Origin: Dyadobacter chenwenxiniae
Lineage (GTDB): Bacteria > Bacteroidota > Bacteroidia > Cytophagales > Spirosomataceae
Direction: 5' to 3'
Assembly: GCF_022869785.1 (NCBI RefSeq)
Contig: NZ_CP094997.1
Span: 6,701,001-6,765,000, forward strand
DNA: 64,000 nucleotides
Part shown: positions 27,120-34,768 of the stretch, one piece after another
How positions within the stretch are numbered: the first letter of the stretch is position 1
How the letters are laid out: each line of letters begins with the position of its first letter
The notes under the pieces: generated by a model
Seen by the model: the letters and a program-made list of their open reading frames with translations, nothing else
The model's database searches: none
Told to the model about the DNA's origin: nothing
Program-made: the position numbers and the translations under genes

Positions 27120-28982
27120 ATGAAAATTCTAGGTATTTCAGCTTTTTATCATGATTCGGCAGCAGCCCTTATTGATAATGGAGAAATTGTTGCAGCAGCG
27201 CAGGAAGAGCGCTTTACCCGAAAAAAACACGATCCGGGTTTTCCTTCCGAAGCCGTAAGATTTTGCCTAGAATACGGCGGATTAACATTAAATGAACTGG
27301 ACGCAATCGTTTTTTACGACAAGCCACTTCTGAAATTCGAACGACTTCTTGAAACCTATTACGCATTTGCACCCAGAGGCGTGAGGTCATTTTTAACTGC
27401 AATGCCGGTTTGGATCAAAGAAAAGATGTTTTTAAAACGTCTGATCAATGAAGAGCTGGTCAAGTTGGGTTATGACAAAAAGAAAAAAGTAAAGCTTCTT
27501 TTCCCTGAACATCATTTGTCGCACGCGGCAAGCGCCTACTATCCTTCACCATTTGAAAAGTCGGCTATTCTGACTATTGATGGCGTTGGTGAATGGGCAA
27601 CAGCCTCGATTTGTTTGGGCGAAGGAAAAGATATCAGCATTTTAAAAGAGCTGAGATTTCCACATTCGTTAGGACTTTTATATTCTGCATTCACATATTT
27701 TCTTGGCTTCCGGGTTAATTCCGGAGAATATAAGTTAATGGGCTTAGCGCCTTACGGCAACCCAACTTCTCCTGATATTAAAAAATATGAGGATATCATT
27801 CTCAAAGATCTGATCGAGTTAAAGGAAGACGGTTCTGTGTGGCTGAATCAAGATTATTTTGATTACGCAACCGGCTTGAAAATGGTGAATGAGGACAAAT
27901 GGGAAGCACTTTTCGGTTTCAAAACAAGAAGACCTGAAGACGCGCTTGAGCCCGTTCATTGTAACCTCGGCCTAGCAATTCAGAACATTACAGAAGAAGC
28001 GGTGATCCGGATGGCAAAAGAAGCGAAGAGGCTTACTGGCGCAGATTACCTGTGTATGGCTGGTGGCGTTGCATTGAACTGCGTTTCGAACGGTAAGCTG
28101 CAGAAAGCCAACATTTTCAAAGATATTTTCATCCAGCCAGCTGCAGGGGATGCCGGTGGTGCATTAGGCGCTGCGCAGGCTGCGTATCATATTTTCTTCG
28201 GTCAGGAAAGGAAAATCACCTGGAAGGCTGATGCCATGAGAGGTTCTTACCTCGGACCAACATTCTCCGATCTGGACGTGGCTTTAACCGCCAAAAAATA
28301 CAAAGCGGTCTACACGCATTACGAAAATTTCAAAGACCTTTCTGTGGACGCGGCCAAATTGCTTTCCGAAGGGAATGTGGTAGGCTGGATTCAGGGAAGG
28401 ATGGAGTTCGGACCGCGTGCATTAGGCGGAAGAAGCATTTTAGGAGATCCGAGAAACGCTGAAATGCAGAAAAAGTTGAACCTCAAAATCAAATATCGCG
28501 AGTCGTTCCGGCCATTTGCACCTTCTGTCTTGGCAGAGGATTGCGCAGAATATTTCGATTACGATGGTATTTCGCCTTATATGCTGCTGGTTCACCCGGT
28601 TGCAGAGGGCAGACGCAAACCGGTTCCCGCTAATTATGATTCATTGGACCTGCGTGAAAAGCTATATTTTGAACGTTCGGACTTGCCTTCGATTACGCAC
28701 ATTGACTATTCTGCGCGTATCCAGACCGTTCACAAGGAAACCAATCCAAGATATTACGAGCTCATTAATTCTTTCAAGGCGCTTACGGGTTATGCCGTGA
28801 TCGTGAACACCAGTTTCAATGTCCGCGGGGAGCCGATCGTTTGCACGCCAAATGATGCTTACCGCTGTTTTATGCGTACAGAAATGGATTACCTCGTAGT
28901 TGGTAATTTCATTTTTGACAAAAAACAACAGCCTGAATGGCTTGAAAAGGACAATTGGAAGGAAGAATTCGTTCTGGATTAA
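27120..28982 (+). CDS. Carbamoyltransferase, NodU/CmcH/TobZ family
   Basis: A 620-residue enzyme. The N-terminal Kae1-like domain begins MKILGISAFYHDSAAALIDNG and has the metal-binding HHLSHAASAY motif (about residues 130-140). The C-terminal YrdC-like domain has GWIQGRMEFGPRALGGRSILGDPR and FRPFAPSVL. The family makes carbamoyl-adenylate from carbamoyl phosphate and ATP and transfers the carbamoyl group to sugar or other hydroxyls. It heads a four-gene unit with SGNH, DUF5989 and SxtJ-like genes, which suggests decoration of a secreted glycan; that role is inferred. Confidence 0.93.
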   Translation: MKILGISAFYHDSAAALIDNGEIVAAAQEERFTRKKHDPGFPSEAVRFCLEYGGLTLNELDAIVFYDKPLLKFERLLETYYAFAPRGVRSFLTAMPVWIKEKMFLKRLINEELVKLGYDKKKKVKLLFPEHHLSHAASAYYPSPFEKSAILTIDGVGEWATASICLGEGKDISILKELRFPHSLGLLYSAFTYFLGFRVNSGEYKLMGLAPYGNPTSPDIKKYEDIILKDLIELKEDGSVWLNQDYFDYATGLKMVNEDKWEALFGFKTRRPEDALEPVHCNLGLAIQNITEEAVIRMAKEAKRLTGADYLCMAGGVALNCVSNGKLQKANIFKDIFIQPAAGDAGGALGAAQAAYHIFFGQERKITWKADAMRGSYLGPTFSDLDVALTAKKYKAVYTHYENFKDLSVDAAKLLSEGNVVGWIQGRMEFGPRALGGRSILGDPRNAEMQKKLNLKIKYRESFRPFAPSVLAEDCAEYFDYDGISPYMLLVHPVAEGRRKPVPANYDSLDLREKLYFERSDLPSITHIDYSARIQTVHKETNPRYYELINSFKALTGYAVIVNTSFNVRGEPIVCTPNDAYRCFMRTEMDYLVVGNFIFDKKQQPEWLEKDNWKEEFVLD

Positions 28983-29010
28983 TCGCCTTGAATATCAGTA
29001 ACATACACAA

Positions 29011-30132
29011 ATGACTTCTAAAATAGTTACAAGCGTAATTCGCATTTTATTTCTCGGCTTACTATTCATCTTCCTGTTCTATCCCGACAGATTTGACATA
29101 AAATTTGAATACCCCGGTTTTCCGCAGGCAGATAGCTGGTATGTTCGGCTGGCGAAATTTGCCTTCTGGTTTTTGCTCATCATTGAAATCCTCAGGATTT
29201 TCTATTATGGCGTTGTAAAAAGTAAGGCAAAGGGGATTTTGGCCAACATTGTCACGATCACAGTTCCGCTACTTGTCACGCTTATCTTCCTGGAAATCAT
29301 ATTCATGTACATACCTCAAAGCCACGAAGGCGTGCTTTCTAAGGCTTCACAGATATGGTGGGAGAAATACTGGAAACCTATTAATTCGCTGGGTTATCAT
29401 GACAAAGAAATCAAAAAAGAACCCGGCAAAAAAAAGATTTTGGTCATTGGCGATTCGTTTGCAGCCGGGCATGGTTTGAAAGATGTGAACGAGCGGTTTT
29501 CAAATCAACTGGAAGCTTCACTGGGAGCCGATAAGCATTCTGTTTATAATTTGGGAATGTCCGGTGCCGATACGCGTGACGAGGCAAAAAGGCTTGTAGA
29601 ATTCCCGGTAAAGCCAGACGTTATCGTTCTCGAATATTTCCCTAACGACATTGAGAAAGTCGGTCGCGAAAAAGGTCTTTCACTCTCAGGTGCAGAACCT
29701 TATGCGGATCTGAAAGGGCCGATGGCAACATTGGTGAAGCGTTTTTATCTGCCCAATTTTATCTATTGGCAGTTGCCCCACACAGGTTTCAGTACATTTG
29801 AAAAATTTGTTCAAACTGCCTACACGGATACAACGGTGCTTAATGCGCATCTGAGAGATCTTTCCAAAATGATCGACTACCGCGACAGCACGGGTGCTAA
29901 AATGTATGCCGTGTTTATCCCATTTCTGTTTCAGGTGGATAAAAGTGCAGGTTATACCAAGCCTGTTGAAGATTATCTGCGTTCCAAAGGCGTGACCGTA
30001 GTGGGCATTAATGATGGTGTTCTGAAAATTCCTGAAAAGGAACGTGTTGTAGGAAAGAACGACGGACACGGCAGCGCAACATTAAATAAGCTGATCGCAG
30101 ACAGGCTTACAGAAGCTATGAAGAAGCCTTAA
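29011..30132 (+). CDS. Membrane-anchored SGNH/GDSL hydrolase of the carbamoyltransferase cassette
   Basis: A 373-residue protein with three N-terminal TM segments (about 8-24, 45-65 and 78-100). An extracytoplasmic SGNH domain follows, with block I ILVIGDSFAAGHGLKD, a PDVIVLEYFPNDIEK block and a C-terminal KNDGHGSATLNKLIAD block carrying Asp and His. It starts 28 nt after the carbamoyltransferase stop, so the two are cotranscribed. It likely acts on an exported glycan, as an O-acyl esterase or transferase; the substrate is unknown. Confidence 0.82.
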   Translation: MTSKIVTSVIRILFLGLLFIFLFYPDRFDIKFEYPGFPQADSWYVRLAKFAFWFLLIIEILRIFYYGVVKSKAKGILANIVTITVPLLVTLIFLEIIFMYIPQSHEGVLSKASQIWWEKYWKPINSLGYHDKEIKKEPGKKKILVIGDSFAAGHGLKDVNERFSNQLEASLGADKHSVYNLGMSGADTRDEAKRLVEFPVKPDVIVLEYFPNDIEKVGREKGLSLSGAEPYADLKGPMATLVKRFYLPNFIYWQLPHTGFSTFEKFVQTAYTDTTVLNAHLRDLSKMIDYRDSTGAKMYAVFIPFLFQVDKSAGYTKPVEDYLRSKGVTVVGINDGVLKIPEKERVVGKNDGHGSATLNKLIADRLTEAMKKP

Positions 30133-30203
30133 TGATAATATAATGAGAAAATAGTATTAAAAAATATTGAAATATTTATCTTTGAAATAAAAACACAAAA
30201 GAA

Positions 30204-30353
30204 ATGGATTTTTTGACAGACTTGTTTGCCTTTATGAAGGAGCGTAAGAAATGGTGGTTGGCTCCTGTGATTGTCGTTTTGCTACTTATCGGTGTTCTGA
30301 TTGTTATCGGTGGAGGTTCAGCGGTGGCTCCGTTCATATACACCTTATTCTAA
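30204..30353 (+). CDS. DUF5989 family small membrane protein
   Basis: A 49-residue protein found by direct translation: MDFLTDLFAFMKERKKWWL, then one hydrophobic helix (about 21-42), ending PFIYTLF. This size and the ERKKWWLAP motif match the short DUF5989 proteins that accompany NodU-type carbamoyltransferases and SxtJ proteins. Spacing is 71 nt after the SGNH gene and 75 nt before the SxtJ gene. It may be a membrane subunit or anchor for the carbamoyltransferase; no function is proven. Confidence 0.82.
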   Translation: MDFLTDLFAFMKERKKWWLAPVIVVLLLIGVLIVIGGGSAVAPFIYTLF

Positions 30354-30428
30354 CTCGCCGACGATTAGACTTTTTAGATATGCAATGGTTTCGAAAGCCA
30401 CTGCATTTAATTATCCCCAATATTCAAA

Positions 30429-30791
30429 ATGAGTGAATCAGATAAGGCCAAAGCACAGTTGGTCATCGTTACCGGTTTAGTAGTCCTTTACTTTATTTTT
30501 AAATCACAATATTTTCTGATCGCTGCGGCAGCAGTTGGCATGTTAAGCATTGCCATTCCCGCGGCAGGCGACCTGATCGTAAAAGGCTGGTATAAGATTG
30601 CAGAAATTTTGGGTGCTATTAATGGACGAATCCTTTTGTCGCTCGTCTTCTTCGTGGTTCTTTTTCCGGTTGCAGCTATTGCAAAGTTGGGCAAGAAAAA
30701 CCCATTAGCATTGAAACGCGAAGCTAAGGACTCCGTTTTCGTTGAAAGAAACCACAAGTATTCCGCTAAGGACCTTGAACACGTTTGGTAG
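30429..30791 (+). CDS. SxtJ-like membrane protein
   Basis: A 120-residue protein with about three hydrophobic segments (about 10-25, 29-45 and 68-87) and a polar C-terminus (NPLALKREAKDSVF). This pattern matches SxtJ family proteins, named after a gene in the saxitoxin cluster, which occur beside carbamoyltransferases. It is the last gene of the four-gene cassette and is followed by a terminator. The biochemical role is unknown. Confidence 0.8.
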   Translation: MSESDKAKAQLVIVTGLVVLYFIFKSQYFLIAAAAVGMLSIAIPAAGDLIVKGWYKIAEILGAINGRILLSLVFFVVLFPVAAIAKLGKKNPLALKREAKDSVFVERNHKYSAKDLEHVW

Positions 30792-30803
30792 CCCCGACAA
30801 TTT

Positions 30804-31715
30804 TTACGCTGACAAAGGCCCGGGCTTAACCTCGGGCTTTTTTTTGCGGCAAGCCCGATCATATAGTAGTTGCAGCATCCCATCTTTAAGGCCCACATCA
30901 GGCACGTGGATCACCGTGGCGCCTGCCCACTTCATTGCAGAAGTGTAAATGTCGCCAGCAGGCACAATTACATCCGCACGGTCCGGGTTGAGTTGCAGCT
31001 TATTAATGCGTTCTTCCAATGTAAAAGAAGCAATGTAATCGCGCATTCTTTCGATTTCATCCAGGCTGGTGGAGCTTTCGGATAATTTGGACGATAAGTC
31101 AAAGAGTTTGTTAATGTTACCTCCCGTTCCAACGGCTTCGATAGGCAAAGAGTAATCAACATATTGATTAATCCATTCCTTAATCTTCAACCAGGAATTT
31201 TTAGATTCTTTTCCTTCTAAAAGCCTTACTGAGCCTAATTTGAATGATTTTGCAGCAATCTTTTGCCTGTCCTTATAAACATTCAGCTCCGTGCTGCCGC
31301 CACCTACATCAATGTGAATATACTGGCCTTCACTAAGCGATTTTACAACCACATTATTAACCAGTTCCGCTTCTTTTTGCCCATCTATAATTTGAATATG
31401 GATGCCTGTGCGCTGCTGAATGTGTTCACGGACTTCGTAACCGTTGTCGGCTTCGCGCATTGCAGAGGTTGAGCAAGCCATGTAATCGTCCACCTCATGA
31501 AGTTCCATCAGCAGTTGATAGGCAAGCATCAGCTTCATCATCCGATCCTCACTGTTGGGGCTTATCCGACCTTCCGTGAAAACATCATGACCAAGCCTTA
31601 GAGGAAAACGAACATATTCAACTTTCTTAAAACGGGAAATTCCCTCGTCATGCAGTACCGAAGATATTTGCATGCGGGCACCATTGGATCCAATATCTAT
31701 TGCAGCGAATTTCAA
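30804..31715 (-). CDS. Ppx/GppA phosphatase family (exopolyphosphatase)
   Basis: A 303-residue ASKHA-fold protein. It has the family start MKFAAIDIGSNGARMQI, a STSAMREADNG motif, and the second phosphate loop IHIDVGGGSTELNVY with VGTGGNINKL. It lacks the C-terminal HD-like region of long E. coli Ppx, as most Bacteroidota members do. It hydrolyses polyphosphate or pppGpp. Its 3' end overlaps the cassette terminator on the other strand. A -7-like TATTTTTG lies on the minus strand at 31748-31755. Confidence 0.9.
   Translation of the reverse strand: MKFAAIDIGSNGARMQISSVLHDEGISRFKKVEYVRFPLRLGHDVFTEGRISPNSEDRMMKLMLAYQLLMELHEVDDYMACSTSAMREADNGYEVREHIQQRTGIHIQIIDGQKEAELVNNVVVKSLSEGQYIHIDVGGGSTELNVYKDRQKIAAKSFKLGSVRLLEGKESKNSWLKIKEWINQYVDYSLPIEAVGTGGNINKLFDLSSKLSESSTSLDEIERMRDYIASFTLEERINKLQLNPDRADVIVPAGDIYTSAMKWAGATVIHVPDVGLKDGMLQLLYDRACRKKKPEVKPGPLSA
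30814..30846 (+). terminator. Intrinsic terminator after the SxtJ-like gene
   Basis: A GCCCG/CGGGC stem flanked by AAAG/CTTT and followed by a run of nine T. It begins 22 nt after the stop and overlaps the 3' end of the convergent ppx gene. Confidence 0.85.
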
Positions 31716-31809
31716 AAGCTATGTATAATAGGGGAGTAAATAAAAGCCAAAAATAGGACTTTAAGGAACAACATTCTACTTATTATTCCTGAAAGTTGAA
31801 GTTGGCTGT

Positions 31810-33219
31810 TTACATTTTTCCCCCTATCTGATACATCAGCTTAACCTTGACGCCTGGTCCTGCGGACTGGCTCAGTGGTGTAAGCTGGTTGAAGTAGGCG
31901 TACAGATATCCCTCTGCCTGCACCACGATCGGATACCAGGTTTTTTCGAGACCCATGGTCAAATTGACAGAACTGATCAGAGGCACGTCTGATTTTGCCT
32001 CGAAATGCTGGTTCATATACGCATAATTCGCACCCTTGGCATCGAAGGAAACCTTCTCTTTTGCAGACACTGTAAAGTTTGTCCCCGCGCCCGCATAATA
32101 GGCCCAGTTATCTTTAATGTTATTTCGGAATGCAACGGTTAAAGGAATTTGCACAACCGTTGGGTCAACTCTGATATTATAAACCTTCAAGGCAACAGGC
32201 ACTTCACCCGGATGCTCGCCACGGAAGTCCCGGCGGCTTTTTTCGCGGAACAACTTCTCGTTAAAAAACTCCATGGGCTTTACTTTCAGCCAGCTTATTC
32301 CCGCTGAAATTGAAAACTTCCTGGCAATCAGGACTTCGCCACTCACACTTTTTGTCTTGCCTACACCATCCGTCGCGATGCCCGCCCCGAAGCGGTATGG
32401 CACTTTCAGATCCAATTTTGGAATAATAGTTTCCGCTTGTGCAACCTGCTCGGTTTTCTTGCCGGATGCGGGTAATGCCGATTTTTGAATGTTGGAAGCC
32501 AGCAATGCTTGTTGATACTGGTGTTTGGAAATGCGGTTTACGAGATTGTATTTCATCTTGTTCACATCAAAACGGTTGTTGTGAATGTCGACGGGTTGCT
32601 GCAAGCCCACCTGAATGCCCGCAGGGATGGTAAGCCTTTCTGCACCAGCGCTGGATTGAACAAAGTTATCATTGTTGCCCGCAGAGCCGGAACCACCGTC
32701 GACATTGGCAAGGCCTGGATTTGAAGACGCAGCAACAATGTCTGAGACCGGTTGTGCGAGGTTTTCGGCACGTCTGTTGTTGGCGTTAGCTCCTCCTCTG
32801 CTAATAACTGTTTTCCGACTTGCCAATGTGCCCTTCGGAGCGATAGGGATGTCATTATCTGCTGCGGAAAGCGCTATCAGCTCATCCGAACCATCCCCTT
32901 TTTTAATGAGATATACCGTATCCGGTTTTTCAGCAAGGGTCGGCGCATTTTTAATGGCTTCGATCTGATGCTGGAGTTTTTTTACATCTGCTGTAAGATG
33001 ATTGTTCTGCGTGCGCTGGCTCACATACATAAACGCCATGACCATCGAAACCGAAGCTGCGGCGGCGTACCCGATCCATGAACTGTGTTGCTGCCAGAAA
33101 CTTGGAGGACTTTGGGCTCGCATATAACGCTGCATATTAGCCCAGTCTTTCTCTTGAAAGTCAGGTTCAATACTTTCTAATTTCCGGCGTATAGTATCCT
33201 CAAATTTATTAGTTTTCAT
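31810..33219 (-). CDS. Membrane-anchored protein with anti-sigma-like N-terminus and beta-rich C-terminus
   Basis: A 469-residue protein. A short cytoplasmic N-terminal helix (EDTIRRKLESIEPDFQEKDW) resembles anti-sigma N-termini. One TM helix lies at about 48-66, a coiled-coil-like stretch at 72-95, and a low-complexity Gly/Asn/Ala linker at about 130-215. The C-terminal domain (about 280-469) of alternating beta strands resembles porin-like outer-membrane barrels. It starts within the sigma gene's 3' end (11-nt overlap), so it is translationally coupled and is the likely anti-sigma. The combination of an inner-membrane anchor with a barrel-like domain is odd. Confidence 0.65.
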   Translation of the reverse strand: MKTNKFEDTIRRKLESIEPDFQEKDWANMQRYMRAQSPPSFWQQHSSWIGYAAAASVSMVMAFMYVSQRTQNNHLTADVKKLQHQIEAIKNAPTLAEKPDTVYLIKKGDGSDELIALSAADNDIPIAPKGTLASRKTVISRGGANANNRRAENLAQPVSDIVAASSNPGLANVDGGSGSAGNNDNFVQSSAGAERLTIPAGIQVGLQQPVDIHNNRFDVNKMKYNLVNRISKHQYQQALLASNIQKSALPASGKKTEQVAQAETIIPKLDLKVPYRFGAGIATDGVGKTKSVSGEVLIARKFSISAGISWLKVKPMEFFNEKLFREKSRRDFRGEHPGEVPVALKVYNIRVDPTVVQIPLTVAFRNNIKDNWAYYAGAGTNFTVSAKEKVSFDAKGANYAYMNQHFEAKSDVPLISSVNLTMGLEKTWYPIVVQAEGYLYAYFNQLTPLSQSAGPGVKVKLMYQIGGKM

Positions 33220-33823
33220 TTCCTCTGAATGACTTTACAGCCCAATCACTTGGGAAGAGATTTGGGTAATATTGTTTGACTAAATGCTGCAAACGTGCCC
33301 TCGCACGAACATAATGTGAGCGAACCGTGGCCTCATTGATTTGCAGCAGATCTGCTATTTCACGATGGTTATAGCCATCGACTACATAAAGTAAGAACAC
33401 ATTTTTGTAAACCGGCTTGATCTTCTGGATCAGTTCCAGTATCTCGTCAGCCGTGATCTGGCCGATTATATCTTCTTCAAACTTGGGATAAGGGGCGTCT
33501 TCCAAGGAAATCATGTCCTCGCTGTGCTTCTTGTGCTTGCGATAATAACTGATCGCCGTATTCACCATGATCGTCCGCAGCCAGGCCTTGAACGGATGAT
33601 TGGAATCGTATTTACCTAAATTATTGAAAACCTTCAAAAAACCCTCATTCAAAACTTCTTCCGCCTCTTCGGTTGTTGATGTGTAACGCAGACAGATGCT
33701 TTTCGAATAGCCGAAAAACTGTTTATATAAATGTCTTTGTGCCTGGTTATTGCCAGCAATGCACGCAGCAACGACTGTATCAAAGTCGTTCTCGTCAAAA
33801 GATATTTTTCGTCCGAAGAGCAA
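33209..33823 (-). CDS. ECF RNA polymerase sigma factor
   Basis: A 204-residue sigma-70 family protein. Region 2 is seen in AQRHLYKQFFGYSKSICLRYTSTTEEAEEVLNEGFLKVFNN and region 4 in YKNVFLLYVVDGYNHREIADLLQINEATVRSHYVRARARL. The start appears to be a TTG at 33823, as no in-frame ATG lies near the N-terminus. It is the first gene of a two-gene operon with the membrane protein downstream. It belongs to a different ECF type from the FecI-like one at 9.3 kb, because its partner is not a FecR. Confidence 0.92.
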   Translation of the reverse strand: MLFGRKISFDENDFDTVVAACIAGNNQAQRHLYKQFFGYSKSICLRYTSTTEEAEEVLNEGFLKVFNNLGKYDSNHPFKAWLRTIMVNTAISYYRKHKKHSEDMISLEDAPYPKFEEDIIGQITADEILELIQKIKPVYKNVFLLYVVDGYNHREIADLLQINEATVRSHYVRARARLQHLVKQYYPNLFPSDWAVKSFRGNEN

Positions 33824-34070
33824 AGTTAGAGGATCAGATTGTCAGGGATTGAATTCTTTATAAGGATTACGGACATTGCCATAATTCTGTTGCAAAAGTT
33901 GACAATAATATTTTCAAGTCGTTCAAAATCAATCTTAAAAAACGTTAAAGCCGTTTTAGGGTCAAAAAAGTCCTTTGTTTTGCAACAACTGCTTTGTGAC
34001 TGGCGTAAATAATTATAGGAATGTTACCGACATTCGAAGACGTTAAAGAATTTTGTTAGGGGTGAGTTGG

Positions 34071-34108
34071 AATACGGCCTGGAATTTCCGGTGCCGTATT
34101 TATTTTTT
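34071..34108 (+). terminator. Hairpin with T-tract on the plus strand, upstream gene unknown
   Basis: AATACGGC (34071-34078) pairs with GCCGTATT (34093-34100), with a further GGAA/TTCC inner pairing, then TATTTTTT. It lies at the 3' end of the minus-strand Lrp gene, but the T-tract orientation fits a plus-strand transcript. No plus-strand gene is seen in 33824-34070. Confidence 0.45.
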
Positions 34109-34576
34109 CTGGATGTGCATTTCCAGGGCTGACGAGTTCTTGATCTCCCCCATGACAAACAGGCTGTGCGTGCTTCCTATGTTTTCGAGCGAGCCGAGCT
34201 TTTGCATTAAAAACTGCTGATATTGAGACATATCATCGACCACAACTTTCAGCAAAAAGTCGTAGTCCCCGGAAATATTAAAGCATTCCATCACTTCCGG
34301 CATCGCGACAACGGCCTTCACAAATTTTTCCCCCATTGATTTGGAATGCTCTTTCAACGCAATGTTGCAGAAGGCCATAAGCTTCTTTCCAACCTTTTCC
34401 CGGTCAACGAGTGCAACATATTTTTTAATGATCCCTTCTTTCTCCAATCTTCGTACCCGCTCATACACAGGTGTATAAGACAGATTTAACTTTTCTGATA
34501 ATTCCCTTGTTTTCAAGGTGGCATCCTGTTGCAAATAATGCAGGATTTTAGCGTCCGTTTCGTCAGGATTATACAT
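34100..34576 (-). CDS. Lrp/AsnC family transcriptional regulator
   Basis: About 158 residues. An N-terminal helix-turn-helix (DETDAKILHYLQQDATLKTRELSEKLNLSYTPVYERVRRLEKEGII) is followed by an effector-binding RAM/AsnC domain (FNISGDYDFLLKVVVDDM). Such proteins sense amino acids and regulate amino-acid metabolism. The ATG at 34576 gives the family start MYNPDETD; the frame extends to 34636. It is divergent from metH, so metH is a candidate target. Confidence 0.93.
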   Translation of the reverse strand: MYNPDETDAKILHYLQQDATLKTRELSEKLNLSYTPVYERVRRLEKEGIIKKYVALVDREKVGKKLMAFCNIALKEHSKSMGEKFVKAVVAMPEVMECFNISGDYDFLLKVVVDDMSQYQQFLMQKLGSLENIGSTHSLFVMGEIKNSSALEMHIQKK

Positions 34577-34677
34577 AGATAGAATATCTTTATTCACTTT
34601 TTCATCGGGTCGAATATAGATAAATAATTTAGCCAATTGAGTATTGGCAGACTATTAGTCTAAATTTTTGGAAAATC

Positions 34678-34707
34678 TTGAACAAAACATCTATTAAGCT
34701 AAATTTG
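34678..34707 (+). promoter_or_regulatory. Probable metH promoter
   Basis: TTG (34678-34680), a 19-nt spacer and TAAATTTG (34700-34707) match the Bacteroidota consensus. The metH ATG is 61 nt past the -7 box. The site lies in the region shared with the divergent Lrp gene. Confidence 0.6.
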
Positions 34708-34768
34708 CTTTCCAGTTGACATTGGAATTCTTTCGCATAAATTATTTTGTTAATACAAATACAACACA

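Noticed and set aside
34577..34768. Riboswitch before metH
   Set aside because: No cobalamin or SAM riboswitch core could be found in this leader.
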